Source: an uncultured Collinsella sp. (GTDB lineage Bacteria; Actinomycetota; Coriobacteriia; Coriobacteriales; Coriobacteriaceae). Taken from it: a stretch of 16,136 bases of DNA. Shown in pieces: positions 7,212-13,627 of this stretch. The position numbers and the translations under genes are program-made. Positions within the stretch are counted from its first letter, which is position 1. Each line of letters starts with the position of its first letter. The notes under the pieces were generated by a model that was not told the DNA's origin, made no database searches, and saw only the letters and a program-made list of their open reading frames with translations. The stretch spans positions 1-16,136 of the forward strand of contig CAUFRO010000042.1 of the NCBI GenBank assembly GCA_959027945.1, read 5' to 3'.

Positions 7212-7240
7212 GTTTATTAGCTAGTTTAGCCTGTTGTCAA
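7212..7240 (-). promoter_or_regulatory. Candidate promoter of the LacI-family gene
   Basis: A perfect -35 TTGACA on the minus strand (7240-7235) is followed at 15 nt by TAATAA or at 17 nt by ATAAAC. The leader to ATG 7111 would be about 95 nt. CTAAAC and GTTTAG copies flank the start region and could be operator halves, but no clean palindrome is seen. The remaining gap (7112-7293) shows no terminator for the GH1 gene. Confidence 0.45.
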
Positions 7241-7293
7241 GCAAAGTGGCGCGACTATTCCCCCAACGGGCGCATTTGTCCATCTTAACGTTA

Positions 7294-8712
7294 TTACGCA
7301 AGGTCTTCGCCATTGCTTGCTATTACGCGTCGGTACCATTCGAAGCTTTTCTTTTTACGTCTCTCAAACGAGCCCGCACCGCTATCGTCTCGATCGACAT
7401 AGATAAACCCGTAGCGCTTACGCATCTGTCCTGTGGCGACCGAAACCAAATCGATCGGGCCCCAACAGGTATATCCCATGAGTTCCACCCCGTCGAGCTC
7501 GACGGTCTCCCTCATCGCCTCGATGTGGGCCCGCAGGTATTCAACTCGATAGTCGTCTTCTATTTCACCCGAATCTTCCGGCACATCAGGAGCACCCAAA
7601 CCGTTTTCGACGATGAACAGCGGCTTTTGATAGCGATCCCAGATTTCATTCATGGTGACGCGCAGCCCTTTGGGGTCGATAAACCTCCCCCAAGGCTCCT
7701 GTTTTAGATACGGATTAGGCGCCGAGCGAAGAAGGTTCGAATCGAACTGACCTTCCGCATGCGCTTTTGCGACGCGCGTCGAGTAATACGAAAACGAGAC
7801 GAAATCGACCAGGTTTGCAGCCAGTACTTCGCGGTCATCATCCCGATAGGGCACCTCAAAACCATGGCGGGCGTATTCCTTGAGAACATAGCTCGGGTAC
7901 GCACCGCGCACCTGGACGTCGGTAAACATGTAATGGCTGCGATTCTCAGCCTGCGCAGCCAGCACATCGTCCGGATCACATGTAGCCGGATAGAAGACAC
8001 CTGCGTTGAGCATGCAACCGATCTTCGCCCCGGGGCACAGTTCATGACACGCCCCGACCGCACGGGCACTCGCAACCAATACATGGTGCACGGCCGTGTG
8101 AACCGTTGCATAGCGATTCTCCCCTTGCTCGAAGATGATCCCCGCCGCCATAAAGCACGCCTGCGTCATGATGTTGATCTCGTTAAAGGTCAGCCAATAA
8201 TTGACCAATCCCCGATAGCGCTCGAACACGGTACGCGAATATCGATCGAACAGGTCGACCAACCTGCGATCGCGCCATCCGCCATACGCATCGACGAGAT
8301 GCATGGGGACATCATAGTGGTTGAGCGTCACCAAAGGCTCAATGCCATGCGCGCGGCACGTCCTAAAAACATCCTCGTAAAAGGCAAGGCCTTCTTCATT
8401 GGGCTCGGCTTCGTCTCCTTTGGGAAAAATGCGGCTCCAGGCGATCGATAAGCGCAGGCATTTAAAACCCATCTGGGCAAACAGTTCAATATCCTGCTTG
8501 TACCTATGGTAAAAATCAATGCCCTTGCGAGCGGGATAGAAGCTGTCGGGTGCCAACGCACGCGGATCAAGGTCTCCCCGCATGACGTCCATGCGTTGAT
8601 CGCCAAACGGCAGCATGTCGGAATTGGCTAAACCGCGACCGCCTTCGTTCCATCCTCCCTCGCACTGGTTTGCAGCCAGAGCCCCGCCCCATAAAAAATC
8701 TTCTCTAAACAT
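7294..8712 (-). CDS. GH1 6-phospho-beta-glucosidase
   Basis: 472 residues from ATG 8712; AAAGGA lies about 10 nt upstream and the protein opens with the GH1 FLWGGALAANQCEGG strand, while the open frame upstream to 8841 is leader RNA. It hydrolyses phosphorylated beta-glucosides (salicin, arbutin or cellobiose 6-phosphate) delivered by the PTS. The acid/base E178 is in TFNEIN and the nucleophile E369 in IVENG. The phospho-sugar signature S424...K432-R-Y434 (in VSVATGQMRKRYGFIYVD) matches the BglA/AscB/CelF-type 6-phospho enzymes rather than plain beta-glucosidases. Length is normal for the family. It is the last gene of the bgl operon. Confidence 0.95.
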   Translation of the reverse strand: MFREDFLWGGALAANQCEGGWNEGGRGLANSDMLPFGDQRMDVMRGDLDPRALAPDSFYPARKGIDFYHRYKQDIELFAQMGFKCLRLSIAWSRIFPKGDEAEPNEEGLAFYEDVFRTCRAHGIEPLVTLNHYDVPMHLVDAYGGWRDRRLVDLFDRYSRTVFERYRGLVNYWLTFNEINIMTQACFMAAGIIFEQGENRYATVHTAVHHVLVASARAVGACHELCPGAKIGCMLNAGVFYPATCDPDDVLAAQAENRSHYMFTDVQVRGAYPSYVLKEYARHGFEVPYRDDDREVLAANLVDFVSFSYYSTRVAKAHAEGQFDSNLLRSAPNPYLKQEPWGRFIDPKGLRVTMNEIWDRYQKPLFIVENGLGAPDVPEDSGEIEDDYRVEYLRAHIEAMRETVELDGVELMGYTCWGPIDLVSVATGQMRKRYGFIYVDRDDSGAGSFERRKKKSFEWYRRVIASNGEDLA

Positions 8713-8776
8713 TATGGTGTCGTCCTTTCTATCAAATTCCCGGCCCACACTGTCGAACGCAACGGACTCGGCAAGT

Positions 8777-8830
8777 GCCGCGCAACAGCACAGTACCGTT
8801 GCGCGGCCAAGGGGTCGGACCGCGCAACGG
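8777..8830 (-). repeat. Three alternating inverted copies of GTTGCGCGG in the GH1 leader
   Basis: CCGCGCAAC occurs at 8778-8786 and 8820-8828, and its complement GTTGCGCGG at 8798-8806. Segments 8820-8830 and 8796-8806 can form an 11-bp hairpin, or 8798-8807 and 8777-8786 a 10-bp hairpin; the two are mutually exclusive. They lie in the 146-base gap between the EIIBC stop and the GH1 start. There is no T-run, so a classical terminator is unlikely. mRNA processing or stability control is possible. Confidence 0.75.
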
Positions 8831-8858
8831 CTGGGGAGCATATTTGTGTAGTAGCCTC

Positions 8859-10307
8859 TTATGCCTCGACGGATTCAACGGCCTCAGAATCGCCGCTCTT
8901 GGACTTCAACGGCATCTTCTCCTGTCCTTCAAATCCAAAAATCATCGCCAACGCAAACGTCACGGCACCGCCAGCAAGACACCCGATGGTGCCAGGGATG
9001 ATATCCTGAGCAAACATGAGCACGTTCATCCATGGGAAACCAACGCCAGTGAAGATATAGACGTTGGCATGAAGAAGGCTTACCAGCAGACCACCGACAG
9101 CACCACCAATCATGTTCCAGGCAAGAGCCTTCTTGTCGCGAAACAGGATGCCGTAGATGATGGGCTCACTCACGCGACCGAAGGCATAGGTGATGAACAA
9201 GTTCCAGCCCGTGGCTCGACTCTCCTTGCCCTTAGCGCGCAGGCCATAGGCGAGCGCGATGGCAAGCGTGGTGTAGGCTACAACCGCGGTGCCGGGGTAT
9301 AAGATGGCGTCGTAACCGTTCTGGAGCGCGGCGGGCAATATGGCGGTATAGATCGGCACGTGCATGCCGGTGGCGATGATCAGATTCCAGAATGCGCCGA
9401 TAACCGCGGTCGCAGCGGGACCGGCAACAGAGGCGAGCCAAATGATGAAATCGGCCACAAGGCCCATGACAAATTGGACGGCAGGGCCGCAGAGGCACAG
9501 CGCGACCGGCAACATCACGAGCACCGTACCCACGGGTACGATCAGAATGCGCAACATATCAGGCGAGATCTTCTTAAAGAAGCGCTCAACATAGGACTGG
9601 GCCCAGGTGATCAAGATGACCGGAAGAACAGCCTGGGTGTAGTTGACGAGCTGCATGGGGATGCCGAAGACGCTGAAAGGCTTTCCGTCCTCAACAATAG
9701 CGAGCATGTCGGGATAAATCATCACAACAGCGATGAGCAGTGCCAGCACAGGACTCGTTTTGAACTTCTTAGCCGAGCTATAGGCGGCAAACACCGGGAA
9801 GTAGTAATACGCCGCATCGCCCACCAGGGAAAGGATCCGATACAGGTCGCTCGTTTCGGACATAAAACCGGCGCCTTCGGGCCCAAACAGAATAACGAGC
9901 ATCTTGAAGATACCGGCGACACAAAAGATCGGAAGGATCGGGGTGATAGCGCCGCTCACGGCATCGAGCAGCTGATTGAAGAGGTGCTTGGGCGCCAAGC
10001 GCTCCTTCCAGCTAAGCTGAGGGCCATCGAGTTCCTCGTCAATCGATACCGTGACCTCGAATCCGCCCTGCTTACAAACCTCGTCGTAGACCTTGTCGAC
10101 CGTGGGCCCGACCACCAGCTGCACCTGCCCTCCGGCGTGCACGACGCTGATGATAGACGAGATGTCCTCAAGCTTCTCATCATTCGAGAGGCTTTCATCC
10201 TTGAGGTTGAAGCGCAGGCGCGTCATGCAATGCGTAACCGAAGCCACGTTTTCCGCCCCGCCCACAGTGGAGAGAATCTGCTCTGCCACCTTTTTGTAAT
10301 TTGCCAT
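8859..10307 (-). CDS. PTS beta-glucoside-type EIIBC permease
   Basis: 482 residues. The EIIB domain (about 1-85) has phospho-cysteine C27 in VTHCMTRLRF. The EIIC domain (about 105-460) is a multi-spanning membrane transporter with H316 (TGMHVPIY) and E381 (GRVSEPIIYG). It should take up and phosphorylate beta-glucosides at the membrane. Unlike BglF of E. coli there is no fused EIIA domain, so it is organised like AscF and needs a glucose-type EIIA in trans. AAAGGAG precedes two tandem ATGs (10310, 10307); the second has the better 6-nt spacing. It lies 70 bases after the antiterminator gene and before the GH1 gene. Confidence 0.94.
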   Translation of the reverse strand: MANYKKVAEQILSTVGGAENVASVTHCMTRLRFNLKDESLSNDEKLEDISSIISVVHAGGQVQLVVGPTVDKVYDEVCKQGGFEVTVSIDEELDGPQLSWKERLAPKHLFNQLLDAVSGAITPILPIFCVAGIFKMLVILFGPEGAGFMSETSDLYRILSLVGDAAYYYFPVFAAYSSAKKFKTSPVLALLIAVVMIYPDMLAIVEDGKPFSVFGIPMQLVNYTQAVLPVILITWAQSYVERFFKKISPDMLRILIVPVGTVLVMLPVALCLCGPAVQFVMGLVADFIIWLASVAGPAATAVIGAFWNLIIATGMHVPIYTAILPAALQNGYDAILYPGTAVVAYTTLAIALAYGLRAKGKESRATGWNLFITYAFGRVSEPIIYGILFRDKKALAWNMIGGAVGGLLVSLLHANVYIFTGVGFPWMNVLMFAQDIIPGTIGCLAGGAVTFALAMIFGFEGQEKMPLKSKSGDSEAVESVEA

Positions 10308-10353
10308 CATTGGCTCCTTTGCACAATCTTGGCTTACTGTTCGAATCGGCAAA

Positions 10354-10386
10354 GGTCATGCCCCGAATGGCTACGGGTTACAATCC
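10354..10386 (-). promoter_or_regulatory. RAT-like antiterminator RNA site spanning the bglG stop codon
   Basis: On the minus strand GGATTGTAAC, then CCG and CGG as apical stem with an 8-nt loop, then GGCATGACC. This follows the ribonucleic antiterminator plan (GGATTGTTAC, stem-loop, GGCAnnACC). The GGA TTG TAA part encodes the last two residues and stop codon of the antiterminator. I see no intrinsic terminator overlapping it. E. coli bgl also has a second RAT between bglG and bglF. Confidence 0.6.
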
Positions 10387-11217
10387 TTTTTTGGAGATGA
10401 TCCGGTTGAGATGGATCATCAGATAGAGTTCCTCCTCCTCGGAGAGCGTGGCGTCCCACGTTTCACGACAATAGGAACCGATATGCTTCACGCACTCTGC
10501 CAACTGCGGAAACTCCTCACGAAAGTTCTTGTACATCTGCATGTTGGCGCTGTTCAGCGACTCGCCGGCTTGAATGCGCTTGAACAGGTACCGCAGATGC
10601 GTGGCGAAGCGGGTGAAATCAAAGGAATCGCGGTCGACAATAATGCGGAAATCGCTTTCGAGAATCTCGATAACGTCCTCGAGCATATCGTCGAACTGCT
10701 TTGCGGGCTCGGCCGTGGCTTTGACGGCTTCAACAACCCGTGCGTTCACGAGATTCATCGCAATACTGGCAATCTCATCCTTGGGAAGCCGCTCTCCGAG
10801 CTCCTTCTCGAGTCGCATGACGATAAACTGGGCAGCCTTGTATTCCTTCGGATACGTCTCCCGCACTTCATAGGCAAGAGGCATCGCGATGCGGACCCCC
10901 TTTTGGGCTCGCGCAACGGCAAACGACAGGTGATCAGCCATGAACAGCGTCGCATTGGTCGAGAGGTCGTAGGGCAGTTCGTTGGCAACGATGTCCATAA
11001 CTTTCGCCGCAAACATCACGATATCCGAGGGAAGATCCCTCATGACATCTTGTCCTTTAGGATCAATGTCGTAAAACGTATGCTCGATTTTAGAAAGAGG
11101 GAGCTCTCGAGGAAAATCTCCGCCGAAACCGACGCCCCTGCCCATGGCGATGACATCTCGCCCCTGTCCGTCACGGCAAAGAACCGCGTTGTTGTTAAGC
11201 TTTTTAATTGCAAGCAT
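10378..11217 (-). CDS. BglG/LicT-family transcription antiterminator
   Basis: 279 residues from ATG 11217, with a very good AAAGGAGG 6 nt upstream; earlier in-frame starts fall in the leader terminator. Residues 1-55 (AIKKLNNNAVLC, MGRGVGFGG) are the RNA-binding CAT domain. PRD1 (about 65-170) has H96 (MADHLSFA), and PRD2 (about 175-279) has H207 (FATHLRYLF) and H269 (LMIHLNRI). The position of the second PRD1 histidine (HIVNA in LicT-type proteins) is N155 here (MNLVNA). It should bind RAT sites in the nascent bgl mRNA when the beta-glucoside PTS is active, preventing termination. First gene of the operon; its leader and stop region carry the RATs. Confidence 0.95.
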   Translation of the reverse strand: MLAIKKLNNNAVLCRDGQGRDVIAMGRGVGFGGDFPRELPLSKIEHTFYDIDPKGQDVMRDLPSDIVMFAAKVMDIVANELPYDLSTNATLFMADHLSFAVARAQKGVRIAMPLAYEVRETYPKEYKAAQFIVMRLEKELGERLPKDEIASIAMNLVNARVVEAVKATAEPAKQFDDMLEDVIEILESDFRIIVDRDSFDFTRFATHLRYLFKRIQAGESLNSANMQMYKNFREEFPQLAECVKHIGSYCRETWDATLSEEEELYLMIHLNRIISKKGL

Positions 11218-11246
11218 GGTGAACCTCCTTTCAAGAACACTCACAG

Positions 11247-11291
11247 AAAAAGGCATGATAGCCAATAGCAGTGCTATTGCGGTCATGCCTT
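11247..11291 (-). terminator. Leader terminator controlled by BglG
   Basis: On the minus strand AAGGCATGA (11291-11283) pairs with TCATGCCTT (11258-11250), and inside it CAATAG pairs with CTATTG around a 5-nt loop. The hairpin is followed by five Ts (11251-11247). It lies 30 bases before ATG 11217, and its 5' arm is shared with the proximal RAT, the classical antitermination layout. Confidence 0.85.
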
Positions 11292-11303
11292 ACGTAACAA
11301 TCC
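11281..11303 (-). promoter_or_regulatory. Short RAT site overlapping the leader terminator
   Basis: GGATTGTTAC, then GTAA, then GGCATGACC on the minus strand. The ends match the RAT consensus, but the apical stem-loop is reduced to what would be a C-GTAA-G tetraloop of GNRA type. It includes the 5' arm of the terminator, so the two structures compete. Confidence 0.65.
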
Positions 11304-11320
11304 GTGTTGTATTGCTCTTG

Positions 11321-11349
11321 GGCATGCCTCCACACAGGAGTAACAATCC
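11321..11349 (-). promoter_or_regulatory. Full-length RAT (ribonucleic antiterminator) in the bgl leader
   Basis: A 29-nt site: GGATTGTTAC, apical stem TCC/GGA with a TGTGT loop, then GGCATGCC. Length and conserved ends match known BglG/LicT/SacY targets. It starts 14 bases after the -10 box and 17 bases before the short RAT. Its GGCATGCC end is self-complementary and could also pair with the 3' arm of the terminator. Confidence 0.8.
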
Positions 11350-11363
11350 AAGATGCAGAATGC

Positions 11364-11369
11364 ATTATA
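11364..11369 (-). promoter_or_regulatory. -10 box of the bgl operon
   Basis: A perfect TATAAT on the minus strand, 14 bases before the first RAT. No -35 match is visible at 16-18 nt (GC-rich CCCCGGGGCGGGG instead), so initiation may depend on an activator. Confidence 0.55.
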
Positions 11370-11411
11370 GCGCTTTCCCCGCCCCGGGGACCATCGGGCT
11401 GGCGAACGGTA

Positions 11412-11437
11412 GATGTCGGCCCGCCAGCGGCCACATC
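11412..11437 (-). terminator. Possible terminator of the ribokinase-nucleosidase operon
   Basis: GATGT-GGCC pairs with GGCC-(G)-ACATC on the minus strand: a 9-bp stem with one bulged base and a 7-nt loop, 30 bases after the nucleosidase stop. There is no T-run, so support is limited to position and pairing. Confidence 0.35.
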
Positions 11438-11466
11438 GAGCAGATGGGCGTGCTTCGATCCCGAGT

Positions 11467-12441
11467 CTAGCCTAGGATGCGGGCCATGCGCGCCTTGAAC
11501 TCGGACAGAAAGCGCGGGGCGTCCACGGTGAGTGCCACAAGCGCGCTCTTGTCGGGGTCGGACAGGCGATGCTCGTCGCAGATAGTGCGGCCGCGATACT
11601 CGCCGAGCAGGTCGACGCGCAAGTTGCAACCAAGTGCGCCCACGAGCGTGGGATCAATCGCCACGGCAACGGCAAGCGGATCGTGCAGCGCGCAGCCGCC
11701 CAGGTAAGGGGCGTTCATCTCGTACGAGCCAATGTAGTGCTCGACCATACTCGCAAATGCGCAGCCCGCCATGGTGCCCGAGCCCGTCCAACCGGCAATG
11801 TCGCGGCGCGTCAGCACCACGCGATGCGTCACGTCAAGACCAACCATGGTGAGTTTGCGGCCCGAGCGCAGCACGGCGTCAGCGGCCTCGGGGTCGCTCG
11901 CCATGTTGGCCTCGGCACCCGCACTCACGTTACCGGGCACGGTCAGGGCACCGCCCATCACCACCACGCGACCGATAGACATCATCGCCGCCGCATCGCG
12001 CTCCAGGGCAAGCGCCAAGTTGGAAAGCGGACCGGTTGCCACGTAGACCAGGTCGGGGCCATAGGTGCGCGCGGCATCGATCAGGTAATCGACCGCCGCG
12101 TTGCCTTCGGCCGTCGTCGCGCCCACCGGCTCGTACGGCGAGGCGGGCACGCTTGCGCCACCAATGCCATTCTTGCCGTGGATGAGCGTGGTGGACGCCG
12201 GCGGCGTATAGGGCTCGGTCGCCTTTATGGGACGATCGGCGCCCAGGTACACCGGCACCTCGGGGCGACCCAACAGGTCGAGCACCGCCAGGCAGTTATG
12301 CGCCGACTGGTCGACGCGCACGTTGCCAAAGCACGTGGTAATACCGACGAGCTCCACCTCGGGGCTCGCGATTGCATAGGCGAGCGCCATCGCGTCGTCC
12401 ACACCCATATCCAGATCAAGGATCAGCTTCTTGATTGCCAT
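11467..12441 (-). CDS. Nucleoside hydrolase (inosine/uridine-preferring family)
   Basis: A 324-residue cytoplasmic enzyme expected to split the N-glycosidic bond of ribonucleosides into free base and ribose. The calcium/catalytic cluster is DLDMGVDDA, with D9, D11, D15 and D16 in place; the usual Pro of DxDPGxDD is Met12. N40, HGKNGIGG (88-95), EANMASDPEAA (177-187) and the H253-D254 pair in HDPLAVA complete the family signature. ATG 12441 follows the ribokinase stop by 4 bases, with GGAG inside the end of the ribokinase gene, so the pair is translationally coupled. Base preference cannot be read from sequence alone. Confidence 0.93.
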   Translation of the reverse strand: MAIKKLILDLDMGVDDAMALAYAIASPEVELVGITTCFGNVRVDQSAHNCLAVLDLLGRPEVPVYLGADRPIKATEPYTPPASTTLIHGKNGIGGASVPASPYEPVGATTAEGNAAVDYLIDAARTYGPDLVYVATGPLSNLALALERDAAAMMSIGRVVVMGGALTVPGNVSAGAEANMASDPEAADAVLRSGRKLTMVGLDVTHRVVLTRRDIAGWTGSGTMAGCAFASMVEHYIGSYEMNAPYLGGCALHDPLAVAVAIDPTLVGALGCNLRVDLLGEYRGRTICDEHRLSDPDKSALVALTVDAPRFLSEFKARMARILG

Positions 12442-12445
12442 TGTT

Positions 12446-13441
12446 CTACTCCGCTTCTCCGTCTATTACTAAATCGTCTAAACCAAACACGCGCTCAACT
12501 TCGGCGCGCGTGGGAATCGACTGTTGCGCGCCCAAACGCGACACCGTTACCGCCGAGGCACGAGCACCTGCGGCCATGCACCCAAAGAGCGGAAGGTCCT
12601 CCAGGCGGGCAGCCGCAAGCGCGCCGATAAACGTATCGCCCGCGGCTGTCGTATCGACCACCTCGTTCGAAAGCGCCGGCATGCGCAACAGCTCGCCGCT
12701 ATCGCCAAGCGTAACCGACCCGGCTCCGCCTAACGTAATGACCGCGGCTCCGACACCCTTGGCGAGCAGGGCGTTGAGCGCCGCGACGCAGCTCGCATCA
12801 TCCGCGGGCAAGATGCCCGTCAGCACCTGGCACTCAGTCTCGTTGGGACAAACCAGGTCGACCGCAGGCCAGGCCTCCGCAGGCAACTCGCAGGCAGGCG
12901 CCGGATTAAAGACCGTATAGAACCCGAGCTCGTGAGCGCAAACAAGCGCCTCGGCCGTCGCCGCAAGGTCACATTCGCCCTGGGCGATAAAGACGCTTCC
13001 GGCAGCCGGGGCAATATCGCTGGCGTCTCCGTCGAGCTCATCGGCTACCAGACGCCTCAGCGCGCGGGCAACATCCTCGCCCGCGAGCGCATGGTTGGCA
13101 CCCGGCGACAGCACGATGCGGTTGTCACCCTCGCAGCGAATGATGGTCGCCGTTCCCGTCTCCACGTCATCGCGACGCGCTACAAAGACACAGTCCACGC
13201 CGGCGTCTTGGAGCCCCGCCACGAGCGACGTGCCAAATGCGTCGCAGCCGACCGCGCCGATCATATGCGTGTGCGCGCCCATGCGCGCAGCAGCTACGGC
13301 CTGGTTGGCTCCTTTGCCGCCGGCGTTGGTGATAAACCCGCTGCCGCCAACGGTCTCGCCCGCACGCGGCATGCGCTCGCACGCCACCGAAAGGTCCATG
13401 TTCATGCTGCCGAACACCGCAACGATGCCGCTATCTGCCAT
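12446..13441 (-). CDS. rbsK: Ribokinase (PfkB family)
   Basis: 331 residues from ATG 13441, which has AGGAGG 6 nt upstream; the open frame continues to 13474 without a ribosome site. It phosphorylates ribose to ribose 5-phosphate with ATP. The start GSMNMDL (N14, D16) and GGKGANQ (41-47) are the sugar-binding elements; NPAP (179-182) and PNETE (199-203) are typical; TTAAGDTF (264-271) holds the catalytic D269 and anion hole; GAQQSIP (304-310) fits the monovalent cation site of ribokinases. It is the first gene of a two-gene operon with the nucleoside hydrolase, which supplies ribose. No ribose transporter is adjacent, so the source is probably nucleosides. Confidence 0.93.
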   Translation of the reverse strand: MADSGIVAVFGSMNMDLSVACERMPRAGETVGGSGFITNAGGKGANQAVAAARMGAHTHMIGAVGCDAFGTSLVAGLQDAGVDCVFVARRDDVETGTATIIRCEGDNRIVLSPGANHALAGEDVARALRRLVADELDGDASDIAPAAGSVFIAQGECDLAATAEALVCAHELGFYTVFNPAPACELPAEAWPAVDLVCPNETECQVLTGILPADDASCVAALNALLAKGVGAAVITLGGAGSVTLGDSGELLRMPALSNEVVDTTAAGDTFIGALAAARLEDLPLFGCMAAGARASAVTVSRLGAQQSIPTRAEVERVFGLDDLVIDGEAE

Positions 13442-13504
13442 GGAAACCTCCTCGTCCGCGGGCCTTATGCCCACCGTCGGCCGTCGATCGTGCGCCCTCG
13501 CACC

Positions 13505-13533
13505 TCTATAACTTTAGTTCACTTTGATGTGAA
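13505..13533 (-). promoter_or_regulatory. Promoter of the rbsK-nucleosidase operon
   Basis: On the minus strand TTCACA (-35, 13533-13528, 5 of 6) and TATAGA (-10, 13510-13505, 4 of 6) are spaced by exactly 17 nt. The leader to ATG 13441 would be about 55-60 nt. Confidence 0.55.
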
Positions 13534-13534
13534 C
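13517..13534. promoter_or_regulatory. Palindromic operator GTTCAC-N6-GTGAAC
   Basis: A perfect 6-bp inverted repeat with a 6-base centre (TTTGAT) covers the -35 and half of the spacer of the rbsK promoter. A dimeric repressor bound here would block RNA polymerase. The regulator is not identified; it is about 50 bases from the acyltransferase -10 box on the other strand and could affect both. Confidence 0.55.
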
Positions 13535-13582
13535 GCGCCCTTGAGGTTGCGCCAGCAGCAAGCATTCACAGGAGCAGGCAGC

Positions 13583-13588
13583 TACAAT
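13583..13588 (+). promoter_or_regulatory. Candidate -10 box of the acyltransferase gene
   Basis: TACAAT (5 of 6) lies 39 nt before ATG 13628. The -35 region at 16-18 nt spacing (GCATTC area) is poor. Confidence 0.4.
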
Positions 13589-13627
13589 GAATATGTGCTG
13601 ATTATTCTCGTCATTGGATGATGTTTT

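Noticed and set aside
8713..8841. N-terminal extension of the GH1 enzyme
   Set aside because: The GH1 fold begins at ATG 8712; the extension reads through the alternating hairpins of the leader.
9360..10400. Long open frame on the plus strand opposite EIIBC
   Set aside because: It is antisense to a clear EIIBC gene, has no ribosome site or recognisable domain, and is rich in His/Arg/Asp as expected for the complement of a GC-rich gene.
11218..11286. N-terminal extension of the antiterminator
   Set aside because: It would be translated from the leader terminator hairpin; ATG 11217 has an excellent ribosome site and matches the family start.
11569..12630. Long plus-strand open frame opposite the nucleosidase and ribokinase
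   Set aside because: It spans the junction of two well-supported minus-strand genes and has no family resemblance.
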